DNA from: Thermoguttaceae bacterium
GTDB taxonomy: Bacteria > Planctomycetota > Planctomycetia > Pirellulales > Thermoguttaceae
Length of the DNA stretch: 64,000 nucleotides
Assembly: GCA_017937485.1 (NCBI GenBank)
Contig: JAGBDN010000001.1
Span: 62,001-126,000, forward strand
Reading direction: 5' to 3'
The translations under genes and the position numbers were made by a program. The notes under the pieces were generated by a model. The model saw only the letters and a program-made list of their open reading frames with translations. It was not told the DNA's origin and made no database searches. Below, piece by piece: positions 10,001 to 17,867 of the stretch (positions within the stretch are counted from its first letter, which is position 1; every line of letters starts with the position of its first letter).

Positions 10001-10441
10001 CGCCCGAAATCCGCCGGTCGTCGCGACCGTTGGGCGCCGCTCGACGGTTCGGGCCGCGCCGATTGGTTCGAGAAGGAGTTGAAGCCGATTTACGACGCGA
10101 AGTGCGCGAGTTGCCATCAAAACCTTCTCGGCGGAAACCGCGATTTGCCGGGCGTTCACGACACGACGAATATCGACTGGACGGGCCGTTTCGGTTGGAT
10201 TAACTTGACGCGACCGGAAAACAGTCCGCTCTTGACGGCGCACCTGCCGAAAGAGGCGGGCGGTCGCGGCCTCTCGACCGAACCGACCGCCGACGGCGCG
10301 TCGCCGAAATACGTCTTCGAGTCGAAAGCCGACCCGACTTGGCAAACGCTCTTGAAGGCGATAAAACGCGGTCAAGCGGACGCCGAAACGCGACCCGAAG
10401 CCGACCGTCCCGGTTTCCAAGGCGCGCGTCCGGAACCGTAA
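7046..10441 (+). CDS. Exported HzsA-related multi-domain protein with three CxxCH motifs
   Basis: I start at ATG 7046, not an upstream in-frame codon, because residues 1-31 then form a signal peptide (basic start, Leu/Ala-rich core, ending AAFGAEP), GCGGAGA lies just upstream, and a promoter lies 70 bp away. The protein has 1131 residues. Residues about 70-250 look like a lectin-like (LamG/DUF1080-type) fold; 290-600 contain TolB/PD40-type beta-propeller pieces (FNPQSLPDGRILFTRWEYID). Three haem-c motifs follow: CVGCH 791-795, CVRCH 863-867 and CASCH 1020-1024. This order resembles planctomycete proteins annotated as HzsA-related, after the hydrazine synthase alpha subunit. That does not mean anammox: no other hydrazine gene is nearby. 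It is probably a periplasmic cytochrome-like protein of unknown substrate. Confidence 0.8.
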   Translation: MRKNRKTRRTIGAFCGALALGVAALTAAFGAEPVESAASTLGARIEALPFVPAGPVQPVEGFDAFGGDWKVVDGKSVEKAGGAFVFGRGDSGSRLTFAESAWATAKRGEIELSVRFPEAKAGFSGLCFKISDSGVGADAFNGYEIGFDPSAGLVNLGEHRKNYNRLQLIETPLPVGKAFRLRVAFDETGFDVYIDGEKKGSFRAENLPENDPLRAGTFALRLWQNDVEYGDLRVKLLENADGAFDADGKTVDWTPIPLTATEKTTGEYPETLALEDVPPFIYVARGMLNRGNSVGNDLWQATPKRRGCAIRRVDPTDLSAGAKTIFEDPNGSIYDMNLSFDASTIYFSYRPEGSEFWNIWKIGVDGTGLTRLTDGPFFDVSPTEAADGRIVFVSTRRFGRTVCQPGPASNLFTMNADGTDLRCVSMNTLSDFNPQSLPDGRILFTRWEYIDRDLTYRQSLWTQNPEGTLYQLYYGNTIRDFGSILHARPFPNGSSSQVIATFAPHHGYPHGAIGVVDRSAGIEAPAGEGFVYWTKEFPVVEDISRDYAYRDPFPLDETRALCSFGDATSVLGADADGKLERYRIWLLDCDGEKRLLWEEPELGCFCPIALVETPTPPTPASRVVDPETKVKLRPNLAANEVAPAPRRTDGIEAAGSTVAPFKAALVDDWGIPERTNLLDGDPAGQVVLADVYEGLQPYVKRGEVKSLRIMEQIRKTEELRDRAFDQSPSMSVATYYAKRCWGEVPVEEDGSANFYVPALREIYFQALDAQGREIQRMTSAVQFMPGESIGCVGCHEDRDSIPATALEVGRRPKAAERAPSVPVLPAYLYEAQKTRIETGVNATLDAGVVDYPSLVQPVLNRYCVRCHEGANPAGGCDLSGDATRFFSASYDSLTCRSRSYRQADMFDGSLPPDQVALGKPLVQFYWLLYTTSGVCVPYTSGALASRLPDYFKPEHCETEVDAASLARINFWLDSNAIYHGTYAHARPKSAGRRDRWAPLDGSGRADWFEKELKPIYDAKCASCHQNLLGGNRDLPGVHDTTNIDWTGRFGWINLTRPENSPLLTAHLPKEAGGRGLSTEPTADGASPKYVFESKADPTWQTLLKAIKRGQADAETRPEADRPGFQGARPEP

Positions 10442-10556
10442 TCGCCGCCGTTTCAACGATTAAATTGCGCCGTCGCTTTGAAAGCGGAGAAGCGGCGGCG
10501 TTTTCCGTTTTATTTTGTCGTCGATATTTTTAACGTTATTTTGAGGAGTTTTCGCA

Positions 10557-11873
10557 ATGCAAACGAACGAACCGTCCGCTTTTAACGAAACCGCCGCCCC
10601 CGCCGCCGTCGATTTCGCCGAAACCGACAAAGCCGCCGATTCCGCCGCTGAAAACGCCGTCGAGACCGGCGAACCTACCGTCGTCGACGCGGCGTCGCGA
10701 CCGAAAAATCGCCGCCGTCTTGTTTTCCTTCTCGTCTTTTTACTTGCGCTTTTGGCCGTTTTAGGCGAGGAAGCGGCGCGTCGGGCCGCGTCGGTCAAAA
10801 CGACCGGCGAAGAGGGCGCCTTCGCATACGAGACGGTCGGATTTAGCGCGACGATTACCGGTTTGCTCGACAAAACCGCGACGGAAGCGGTCGTTCCGGA
10901 GAAAATCGGCGGACGTTCGGTAACGAAGATCGGCGCCGCCGCGTTCGCCGACTGCGCGTCGTTGACGAAAATCGAGTTGCCGCAAGGGGTTCGCGAAATC
11001 GGCTCGAACGCCTTCGCCGGTTGCTCCGCGTTGACGACGATAACGCTTCCGGCGAGTCTCGAAACGCTCCGCGCGGCGTTCGACGGTTGCTCGGCGTTGG
11101 CGGAAATCGCCGTCGCGCCGGGGAATAAGAATTACCGTTCGGTCGACGGCGTTCTTTTTAGCGCGGACGGCGGAACGCTTTTGCTTTACCCGACGGCGAA
11201 AGCGGCGGCGGAGTACGCGGTTCCGGACGGGACGGAAAAGATCGCGGCGTCGGCCTTCCGCGACGGCGCGTCGTTGACGGCGATTACGTTCCCGGCGAGC
11301 GTTCGCGAACTCGGCGGCGAAGCGTTTTTCGGTTGCGTCGCGCTCCGAACGGTCGCGCTTCCGGACGGCGTCGAAACGATTCCGGCGTCGTCGTTTTTAG
11401 GTTGCTCCGCGCTTTCGGAAGTGAAGTTTCCGAAACAACTTAAAGCGATCGCGCCGCACGCGTTCATCGGTTGCGAGAGCTTGACGACCGTCGCGTTCCC
11501 GGACGGTTTGACGCTGATCGGCGACGACGCGTTTGAAAATTGCGTCGCGTTGGAATCGGTCGCTTTCCCGAGCGCTTTGAAGGTCGTCGAACCGGGCGCG
11601 TTCGGCGGTTGCGTTTCGTTAACGAGCGTCGCGTTCCGAGACGGTTTAACGACAATCGGCGACGAAGCGTTTGCCGGTTGCGCGTCGTTGACGGACGTCG
11701 ATATTCCGGCGAGCGTCGAGGAAATCGGACGCCGTTCGTTCGCGAAAAACGCCGATTTGGTAATCCGCGGCGCCGCCGGGTCTTACGCGGAGACGTTCGC
11801 CGCCGAAGCCGGAATCCCGTTCGAAGCGTCGGGAGAACCCGTCGAATCCGCCGCGCCGACGCCGGAACCGTAA
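10557..11873 (+). CDS. Membrane-anchored BspA-type leucine-rich-repeat protein
   Basis: The protein has 438 residues. A 50-residue acidic Ala/Glu/Asp-rich N-terminus is followed by basic PKNRRR and one hydrophobic helix (about 54-70, LVFLLVFLLALLAVLG). The rest is a row of about 23-residue LRR_5 (Treponema/BspA) repeats with the pattern IGxxAFxxCxxLTxIxLPxxxxxIG. Midway there is the variant GNKNYRSVDGVLFSADGGTLLLYP, also present in the next gene. The likely topology is N-terminus inside and repeats outside. Family members act in adhesion or protein-protein contacts; no enzyme motif is visible. GAGGAG precedes the ATG by about 12 bases. The next gene, 37 bp on, encodes a related repeat protein and is probably co-transcribed. 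Confidence 0.85.
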   Translation: MQTNEPSAFNETAAPAAVDFAETDKAADSAAENAVETGEPTVVDAASRPKNRRRLVFLLVFLLALLAVLGEEAARRAASVKTTGEEGAFAYETVGFSATITGLLDKTATEAVVPEKIGGRSVTKIGAAAFADCASLTKIELPQGVREIGSNAFAGCSALTTITLPASLETLRAAFDGCSALAEIAVAPGNKNYRSVDGVLFSADGGTLLLYPTAKAAAEYAVPDGTEKIAASAFRDGASLTAITFPASVRELGGEAFFGCVALRTVALPDGVETIPASSFLGCSALSEVKFPKQLKAIAPHAFIGCESLTTVAFPDGLTLIGDDAFENCVALESVAFPSALKVVEPGAFGGCVSLTSVAFRDGLTTIGDEAFAGCASLTDVDIPASVEEIGRRSFAKNADLVIRGAAGSYAETFAAEAGIPFEASGEPVESAAPTPEP

Positions 11874-11910
11874 ACGCCGCGTTGGGAACTGTTTAACGAA
11901 AGGGGAGCCA

Positions 11911-13626
11911 ATGTCTTGCGATAAAACTTGCGCGTCGGTCGACGAACTTTTCCGTTGGGAAGTCGACTCGACCGGAGGCGTTATTATCGCCGCGTTTCTC
12001 GACGACAAGGCGACGAGCGTCGACGTTCCGGCGCTCCTCGACGGCAAACCGGTCGTCGAAATCGGCCCCGGCGCGTTTTCGTTGCGTCGAGCGTTAACGA
12101 AAATTTCGCTTCCGGACGGCGTTCGGAAACTCGGTTCCAACGCGTTTTCCCGACTTCCGGCGTTGACGGAAATCCGGCTTCCGGACGGTCTGCAAACGAT
12201 TGGAAACAAAGCGTTTTACGCCTGCAAAGCGTTGACGGAAATTCGCCTTCCGGACGGTTTGGAAACGCTCGGCGACGGCGCGTTCGAGAATTGCGGTTCG
12301 TTGAGCGCGGTTCGCGTTCCGGCGAGCTTGCGACATATCGGCGCGTGCGCGTTTCATTGGTGCGGCGCGTTGACGGAGTTCGTTTTTCCGGAGGGGTTGA
12401 AAACGCTCGGCTCCAACGCGTTCGCGGGCGCTCTTTTGTCGAGGGAAGTCGTTTTGCCGTCGGGGTTGGAAACGTTGGGCGGCGGCGCTTTTACGTCGCC
12501 GGTCGCGGCGCTCGACGTTTCGCCGGAAAACAAGAAATTCCGCTCGGTCGACGGCGTTATTTTCAGCGCGGACGGCAAAACGCTCGTCGCGTATCCGGGC
12601 GGTCGCGACGCGAGCGAATACGTCGTTCCGCTCGGCGTCGAAAAAATCGGCCCCGGCGCGTTCGAAAATTGCGGAAAGTTGGAAAAAGTTTCGTTTCCGG
12701 ACGGCTTGCGAACGGTCGGCGCGAAAGCGTTTCACTGGTGCGGCGCGTTGACGGAAATCGAGGCGCCGGACTCGTTGACGACGCTGGAAAACGACGCGTT
12801 CGGTTGTTGCGACGGATTGCGCAAGATTAGTCTTCCCAACGGTTTGCGACGGCTCGGCGACCGCGCGTTTTACAGTTGCGGCTACTTGAGGTCGATTCGG
12901 CTTCCCGATAATTTGGAAAGCGTCGGCGACGAAGCGTTTTATTGCTGCGTCAACTTGCGCAAGATTCGCCTGCCGAGCGGTTTGCGAACGCTCGGCGCGA
13001 AAACGTTCGGGAAATGCCGCTCGCTGACGGAGATTAGCGTTTCGCCGAAAAACGAGAATTTTCGCTCGATCGACGGCGTTCTTTTCAGCGCGGACGGCAA
13101 AACGCTCGTCGCGTATCCGCCCGGCGCCAAAGCGACGGTTTACGACGTTCCGGACGGCGTCGAACGCGTCGAGGCGGACGCGTTCGGCGAATGGGCGCCG
13201 TTGAGCAAAGTTCGCTTTCCGAGCGGTTTTCAAACGCTTGGCGACCGCGCGTTTTTCGAGTGTTTGTGTTTGAGCGAAGTCCGTTTCGCCGACGGCTTGC
13301 GAAGCGTCGGCGCCGACGCGTTTTACGGTTGCTGGGCGCTGAACGAAATCAACCTCCCGAACGGTTTGGAAAGTATCGGCGACGGCGCGTTTCGCGGTTG
13401 CGCGTCGTTGACGGAAATCGCGCTTCCGGATAGTTTGGAAAGCGTCGGCGCTTTCGCGTTTTACGTCTGCCGCAAGTTGCGTAAAATTCGCCTGCCCGCC
13501 GATTTGCAACGTATCGGCGACCGCGCGTTTTCCGGACGCTCGCCCGACCTAACGTTCGCCGTCGCCGCCGGTTCTTACGCGGAGGAATACGCCCGCGAAA
13601 ACGGAATCCGCTTCGAAGTTTATTAA
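11911..13626 (+). CDS. BspA-type leucine-rich-repeat protein without signal peptide
   Basis: The protein has 571 residues, nearly all 23-residue LRR_5 repeats (LTEIRLPDGLQTIGNKAFYACKA and variants), with two copies of an NxxFRSIDGVxFSADGKTLVAYPxG insert that divide the solenoid into blocks. The N-terminus (MSCDKTCASVDELFRW) shows no signal peptide or membrane helix, unlike the upstream paralogue. It is therefore either cytoplasmic or exported by a route I cannot see. AAAGGGGAGCC lies directly before the ATG. Repeats are similar in DNA as well as protein, so unequal recombination could change their number. Function unknown; a binding scaffold is the likeliest role. Confidence 0.85.
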   Translation: MSCDKTCASVDELFRWEVDSTGGVIIAAFLDDKATSVDVPALLDGKPVVEIGPGAFSLRRALTKISLPDGVRKLGSNAFSRLPALTEIRLPDGLQTIGNKAFYACKALTEIRLPDGLETLGDGAFENCGSLSAVRVPASLRHIGACAFHWCGALTEFVFPEGLKTLGSNAFAGALLSREVVLPSGLETLGGGAFTSPVAALDVSPENKKFRSVDGVIFSADGKTLVAYPGGRDASEYVVPLGVEKIGPGAFENCGKLEKVSFPDGLRTVGAKAFHWCGALTEIEAPDSLTTLENDAFGCCDGLRKISLPNGLRRLGDRAFYSCGYLRSIRLPDNLESVGDEAFYCCVNLRKIRLPSGLRTLGAKTFGKCRSLTEISVSPKNENFRSIDGVLFSADGKTLVAYPPGAKATVYDVPDGVERVEADAFGEWAPLSKVRFPSGFQTLGDRAFFECLCLSEVRFADGLRSVGADAFYGCWALNEINLPNGLESIGDGAFRGCASLTEIALPDSLESVGAFAFYVCRKLRKIRLPADLQRIGDRAFSGRSPDLTFAVAAGSYAEEYARENGIRFEVY

Positions 13627-13691
13627 TGCGGCGCAAGGAAGCGGGAAACGAGAAAGGAACGTCGCCGAGGAAAGGGCGAGAAAAGCGCAAA

Positions 13692-13734
13692 AACCGGCGT
13701 TCGGGCGGTTGGAATATCCGCGCGAACGCCGGTT
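13692..13734. terminator. Bidirectional hairpin after the LRR genes (duplicated copy A)
   Basis: A 17-base stem with one mismatch (13692-13708 with 13718-13734, core AACCGGCGTTCG) lies 65 bp after the LRR stop. A second hairpin follows at 13749-13791 (GTCGGCGTT/AACGCCGAC) and runs into GTTTTGATT. The same pair recurs 401 bp downstream. Confidence 0.65.
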
Positions 13735-13832
13735 TGCGGTTAAGTTGCGTCGGCGTTTGACGGAAACTTGCGGTTCCTGTTGAACGCCGACGTTTTGATT
13801 GGCGACGCTTTGAAGCGCCGTCGTTCAACGGT

Positions 13833-14070
13833 TTAGAACCAGCTGCAGGTGAAGCCGCCGTCGACGTAGACCGCGGAGCCGGTCATATAGCCGCTCGCTT
13901 TCTTCGAGAGGAGAAGAATCGCCGCGCCGACCAGTTCGTTCGGGTCGCCGTAACGACGCGTCGGCGCGCCGTTCATCATGTTCGCGCCGCGCTGTTCGTC
14001 GAGGAGTTTGCGGTTTTGTTCCGCCGGGAAGAAACCGGGGCAAATCGCGTTGCAACGAACGCCTTGCGAC
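13833..14070 (-). pseudogene. Truncated duplicate of the SDR C-terminus
   Basis: This stretch encodes about 79 residues matching the end of the dehydrogenase at 14234..15022, from QGVRCNAICPGFFP to the shared stop GGFTCSWF. Upstream of 14070 the match stops, and the frame only runs on to an ATG at 14093 through unrelated codons. The Rossmann fold and the catalytic Tyr/Lys are missing, so it cannot be an active enzyme. Differences from the intact copy include GANMMNGAPTRRYG for VANIMNGTPMRRYG and SGYMTG for GSYMTG. SGYMTG is the commoner SDR form, so the two copies have had time to diverge. Confidence 0.8.
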
Positions 14071-14092
14071 GGCTGAAGAACGGGAAAGCGCA

Positions 14093-14135
14093 AACCGGCG
14101 TTCGAGCGGTTGGAATCTCCGCGCGAACGCCGGTT
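14093..14135 (-). terminator. Terminator of the SDR gene (copy B)
   Basis: This is the same hairpin as at 13692-13734, about 100 bp beyond the SDR stop. The second hairpin of the pair is at 14150-14192. Confidence 0.65.
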
Positions 14136-14233
14136 TGCGGTTAAGTTGCGTCGGCGTTTGACGGAAACTTGCGGTTCCTGTTGAACGCCGACGTTTTGAT
14201 TGGCGACGCTTCGAAGCGCCGTCGTTTAACGGT

Positions 14234-15022
14234 TTAGAACCAGCTGCAGGTGAAGCCGCCGTCGACGTAGACCGCGGAGCCGGTCATATAGCTGCCCGCT
14301 TTCTTCGAGAGGAGAAGGATCGCCGCGCCGACCAGTTCGTTCGGGTCGCCGTAACGTCGCATCGGGGTGCCGTTCATAATGTTCGCGACGCGCTGTTCGT
14401 CGAGGAGTTTGCGGTTTTGTTCCGCCGGGAAGAAACCGGGGCAGATCGCGTTGCAACGAACGCCCTGCGACGCGAACTCTTGCGCGATGTTTTGCGTCAG
14501 GTTGACGACGCCCGCCTTCGACGCCGCGTAAGCGAAAACGCGGGAAAGCGGCTTGTCCGAGTTGACGCTTCCGATGTTCAAAATCGAACCGCCGTCGTCG
14601 TTCTTAAGCATCGATTCGATAAAGACTTGGCAAGAAAGCATTGTGCCTTTCAAGTTGACCGCGAGGATTTTGTCCCAATGATCCGGGTCGACTTCCAAGA
14701 ACGGGTTGCCGACGTTAATTCCCGCGCAGTTGACGAGCATATCGACCTTGCCGGTCAGTTTCAGCGCTTCTTCGCGAAGTTCGATAAGCGACGCTTTGTC
14801 GGTAACGTTGACCGTCTTCCAAACGGCTTCGATTCCCTCGGCGGTCAGTTTGTCGACCGCGGCTTGGCAGGCGTCCGGGTTCACGTCCGCGACGACGATC
14901 TTGGCGCCGTTTTTACCGAGACCGGTCGAGAGGCAAAGACCGAGCGCGCCGGCGCCGCCGATCACGACCGCGACTTGGCCGTTCATTCCGAAAAGATCGT
15001 TCAAATATTCCGCGTTCTTCAT
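14234..15022 (-). CDS. SDR family NAD(P)-dependent oxidoreductase
   Basis: I start at ATG 15020-15022, since AAAGGCG lies about 8 bases upstream. This gives 262 residues, typical of a classical SDR. Visible motifs are the dinucleotide-binding GGAGALGLCLSTGLG (about 22-36), NCAGINVG (NAG-type), the SVNSDKPLSRVFAYAASK segment carrying the catalytic Ser and Tyr-x-x-x-Lys, and CNAICPGFF after the active site. The sequence has the feel of gluconate 5-dehydrogenase or fructuronate-reductase-like SDRs of sugar-acid metabolism, but the substrate is inference. panD lies upstream on the same strand (116-bp gap). A partial copy of its 3' end lies downstream. Confidence 0.9.
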   Translation of the reverse strand: MKNAEYLNDLFGMNGQVAVVIGGAGALGLCLSTGLGKNGAKIVVADVNPDACQAAVDKLTAEGIEAVWKTVNVTDKASLIELREEALKLTGKVDMLVNCAGINVGNPFLEVDPDHWDKILAVNLKGTMLSCQVFIESMLKNDDGGSILNIGSVNSDKPLSRVFAYAASKAGVVNLTQNIAQEFASQGVRCNAICPGFFPAEQNRKLLDEQRVANIMNGTPMRRYGDPNELVGAAILLLSKKAGSYMTGSAVYVDGGFTCSWF

Positions 15023-15138
15023 AATATCGCCTTTATTCAAAAAGGAAAGGATAAAACGGGCAAAAAAACAACGATGGGGCGCGGCGAACGTTGTTGAAAG
15101 ACGCTCGCCGCGACGGTATGTTCGGAAAGCGCGAACGC

Positions 15139-15486
15139 TTATTTCACTCGGTTTTGCGCGTCGACTTTGACGACGTTCGGAACGTGAGCGGCGAGTTCCG
15201 CTTCGTCGTATTCGGCGTAGGTGATGATCACGAGGACGTCGCCTTTGTAGCCTTCGCGAGCGGCCGGGCCGTTGAGCATCACCGTGCCGGAACCGGCGGG
15301 CGCTTCGATCGCGTAAGTAACGAGGCGCGAGCCGTTGTTGACGTTCAGGACGTGAACCAATTCGCCGGGAAGAATGTCGGCGGCCTTCAACAGGTTCGAA
15401 TCGATCGCGATGCTGCCTTCGTATTCGAGGTTGCATTCGGTTAGGGTGGCGCGATGGATTTTCGATTTCAGCATAGTGCGGCGCAT
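15139..15486 (-). CDS. panD: Aspartate 1-decarboxylase (pyruvoyl enzyme)
   Basis: Starting at ATG 15484-15486, with AAAAGAGG about 8 bases upstream, the protein has 115 residues, close to the usual 115-130. It begins [16 protein letters not shown], like known PanD, and has [10 protein letters not shown] at 20-29. Self-cleavage between Gly24 and Ser25 would make the pyruvoyl group. Tyr58-equivalent TYAIEAP and NGPAA are also present. The enzyme converts L-aspartate to beta-alanine for pantothenate and coenzyme A in the cytoplasm. The longer open frame running upstream to 16665 is antisense to the J-like gene and not real. No other pantothenate gene is nearby. Confidence 0.95.
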   Translation of the reverse strand: MRRTMLKSKIHRATLTECNLEYEGSIAIDSNLLKAADILPGELVHVLNVNNGSRLVTYAIEAPAGSGTVMLNGPAAREGYKGDVLVIITYAEYDEAELAAHVPNVVKVDAQNRVK

Positions 15487-15609
15487 TGGGCGGCCTCTTT
15501 TCGGAATTTGGGAATTTGGGGGGATATCGAGGGGTTCGGGGGCGGCGTTGAGGACGGCGCGCGCGGAGAGCGGATTCGACGCCGGGAGCGCCCGAACCGT
15601 TTTTTCTTT

Positions 15610-15615
15610 ATTATA
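15610..15615 (-). promoter_or_regulatory. Probable -10 box for panD
   Basis: TATAAT on the minus strand, 124 bp before the panD ATG, in an AT-rich patch. The -35 is not clear (CTTTTG at 17 bp or TTGTTA at 14 bp). The 405-bp gap 15487..15891 holds this box and the plus-strand promoter at 15764-15792; I see no other element there. Confidence 0.45.
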
Positions 15616-15763
15616 ACGCATCGCGGCGATAACAAAAGAGGAAGAACGCCCGCGGAGTCGAAAAAACGTCGGTTTTCTCCCGACGTTAACGAGGAAGCGC
15701 GGCGATTTTTTGTCGTTTCCGAAGAGATTTTCGAGAAATTTGACGTTCGACGGCGCGGGCGGC

Positions 15764-15792
15764 TTGTTTTTTGTCGCGTTCGCGGCTAAAAT
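15764..15792 (+). promoter_or_regulatory. Promoter for the J-like/MshEN gene
   Basis: TTGTTT at 15764-15769, a 17-bp spacer and TAAAAT at 15787-15792, about 100 bp before the ATG. The -10 sits in GGCTAAAATA, a form seen at other promoters here. Confidence 0.5.
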
Positions 15793-15891
15793 AGACGCGA
15801 CGGCCGGAAACGTCGACGCGGAAACGAACGGCGCTTTGGGCGGCTTTTCCCTAAAAACGATAAATCGGGTAAAACGGAGAAAATAAACAAA

Positions 15892-16923
15892 ATGGCTATC
15901 GACGTTTATAAGGAATGGTTGAAAATCGAGGCGCCGAACCGTCCGCTGAACTATTATCAGCTGTTGAAATTTAATCGCTTCGAAGACGACCCGGCGGTCA
16001 TTCGCAATCGTTACCGCGAGCTGAACGCTTACGTCCGCAAGTTCGCGACCGGCGATTTTATCGAAGAGTCGCAAGCGCTCCTGAACGAGCTGGCCAAAGC
16101 GATGCTCTGCTTGACCGACGCGGAACGCAAGGCCGAATACGACTTTTCGCTCGGGCGCAAGCAAGCGGCGGCGGAAACGTCGGCGAGCGGACGGCGAACG
16201 TTCGAAGGGATCGTCGTCGAGGAAAAACTCGCGACGCCGGAGCAGTTGAAGAAAGCGAAGGGGTTTTCCGACGCGGTCGGCGTTCCGCTCCACCAAGCGT
16301 TGCTCCAACAAAAAACGGCGGAACCGGAGCGGATTATGATGGCTTACGCCGAGTCGGAAGGCTTGCCGTTCGTCAACCTTGAAGACGTTCCGGTCGACGA
16401 ATATTACGCGCCGCAAATCGAACCGGCGACCGCGCGCCAACACTCGTTTGTTCCGGTGATGGCCGATATGGGCAAACTGATTCTCGCGTCGCCGGAGCCG
16501 TTGAGTCTCGACGTCGAGGACGAGTTGCGAATGATTTTCGATATGCCGACGCGTTGCGCGATCTGCACGCCGCAACAGGTGAACGCGGCGATCGAAAAGT
16601 ATTATCCGCGCGGCGCCGTGCGTCAAATCGTGAAGCGCGACGCGAGCGCCGGCTCCGCTCCGCAAGAGGCGAAAGCGCCGAAGGAAAAGGGCGCGAAAAA
16701 AGCGAAAGAGCCGCGCGAAACGGTCGAATTGTCGGCCGCCGCGAAGAAAAACCGAACGAAACTCGCGCTTGTTTGCTTCAACTTCGGGTTTATGGCCGGG
16801 ATGTTCGGAATGAAGTTGGGAATGAGCGCGCCGACGTGGAAAGCGTTGGCGGTCGGCGTCGTCGTCGGGGCGATCGCGAGCGGAATCGCGTGGGCCTGCG
16901 CGCCGAAGGAAGTCGAGGAATAA
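15892..16923 (+). CDS. J-like domain + MshEN (GspE N-terminal) domain membrane protein
   Basis: The protein has 343 residues. Residues 1-95 ([25 protein letters not shown], then [13 protein letters not shown] and a [10 protein letters not shown] end) look like the J-related domain common in planctomycetes. The HPD tripeptide of true DnaJ is absent. Residues about 100-245 match the MshEN/T2SSE_N fold ([46 protein letters not shown]), a fold that in MshE binds cyclic di-GMP. A charged linker ([14 protein letters not shown]) leads to two helices at about 285-335. It may be a signalling or scaffold protein at the inner membrane. Ligand binding is untested. The gene stands alone on its strand. Confidence 0.8.
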   Translation: MAIDVYKEWLKIEAPNRPLNYYQLLKFNRFEDDPAVIRNRYRELNAYVRKFATGDFIEESQALLNELAKAMLCLTDAERKAEYDFSLGRKQAAAETSASGRRTFEGIVVEEKLATPEQLKKAKGFSDAVGVPLHQALLQQKTAEPERIMMAYAESEGLPFVNLEDVPVDEYYAPQIEPATARQHSFVPVMADMGKLILASPEPLSLDVEDELRMIFDMPTRCAICTPQQVNAAIEKYYPRGAVRQIVKRDASAGSAPQEAKAPKEKGAKKAKEPRETVELSAAAKKNRTKLALVCFNFGFMAGMFGMKLGMSAPTWKALAVGVVVGAIASGIAWACAPKEVEE

Positions 16924-16986
16924 CGGCGAAACCGTCGAGACGAGGTCACGCGGTCGCGCCTGAAAACGTCGCGACCGCGTCGACGA

Positions 16987-17838
16987 CTATCGGTTGAACA
17001 GCCGGGAGGTCGGGCCCGCTTCCGTTGGAACGGCGACTTCCTGCGATTGAACGTAAAAGATGAACGCGCAGAGGAACGCCGCGAAGACGCCGAGGCCGAC
17101 GGCGAGCGTTCGCCGCGTTTTTTCCGTTTCTTGCATCGCGGCGTAATATTGGGCGCGACGGTCGGCGAAAAGCGCGCGAGTGAAAAAGTAAGCGGCGATA
17201 ATCGCGCAAGGCGGGCAAACGAAGAGTTCGAAGACGATTCCGAGCGCGTAACGGGCGGCGCGTCCGCGCGGAATGGTAACGCTCGCCGTTTCCGACGCGA
17301 AGGTAGAGCGCCAAACGTCGACGGCGCGCCAAAAAGCGGCGAACCGTTGCGAGCGTTCGGAAACCGTCGCTTTTTCTTGGCGTTCGTCGTCTTTTTCCGT
17401 TTCGTTCGGCGAATCTTGTCGTTGGTCGACGTTTTCCGCTTCGTTCGGCGAATCTTGTCGTTGGTCGACGTTTTCCGCTTCGAGCGCGTCGTCTTGCGGT
17501 TCGTCGACGTTTTCCGTTTCGTTCGGCGCTTGCGGTTCGTCGTCTTTTTCCGCTTCGTTCGGCGAATCTTGTCGTTGGTCGACGTTTTCCGCTTCGAGCG
17601 CGTCGTCTTGTCGTTGGTCGACGTTTTCCGTTTCGATTGCGTCGTCTTGGCGTTCGTCGTCTTTTTCCAGTTCGATTACGACGGCGTTTTGACGGTCGCG
17701 CGACGTTGAAGAGGGGGCAAAACGAGGGAGCGCGATCGGCGACGTCGGTATTTCGACCGCGAGCGCGGCGCCGCAACGAGGGCATTTTTCGTCGTACCAG
17801 CGCGTCGTGGCGCCGCATTTATCGCATTGGCAAAGCAT
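16987..17838 (-). CDS. Zinc-ribbon membrane protein with acidic Gln-rich repeats
   Basis: The protein has 283 residues. An N-terminal zinc ribbon has Cys5-x2-Cys8 and Cys19-x2-Cys22. Residues about 55-155 are a low-complexity stretch of repeats (ENVDQRQDSPNE, ENVDEPQDDALEA, EKDDERQ), rich in Asp, Glu and Gln and encoded by imperfect DNA repeats at about 17386-17665. Two hydrophobic helices follow (about 202-225 and 243-263). No enzyme motif is visible. It is followed 29 bp away on the same strand by another zinc-ribbon membrane protein (upstream in transcription), and both start with poor Shine-Dalgarno signals but a CCCAATG context. They look like a functional pair; role unknown. Confidence 0.75.
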   Translation of the reverse strand: MLCQCDKCGATTRWYDEKCPRCGAALAVEIPTSPIALPRFAPSSTSRDRQNAVVIELEKDDERQDDAIETENVDQRQDDALEAENVDQRQDSPNEAEKDDEPQAPNETENVDEPQDDALEAENVDQRQDSPNEAENVDQRQDSPNETEKDDERQEKATVSERSQRFAAFWRAVDVWRSTFASETASVTIPRGRAARYALGIVFELFVCPPCAIIAAYFFTRALFADRRAQYYAAMQETEKTRRTLAVGLGVFAAFLCAFIFYVQSQEVAVPTEAGPTSRLFNR

Positions 17839-17867
17839 TGGGGCGATTCGTCAAACGGGGAAAGAGG

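Larger units (their letters stand above)
13693..14471. repeat. Tandem direct duplication, two ~378-bp copies offset by 401 bp
   Basis: Copy A (13693-14070) and copy B (14094-14471) align base for base with only scattered substitutions. Each contains the double terminator and the last ~80 codons of the short-chain dehydrogenase. Similarity ends abruptly after the TGCGAC at 14070/14471. The spacer between copies (14071-14093) has no counterpart in the gene. Copy B is part of the intact gene. Confidence 0.9.
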
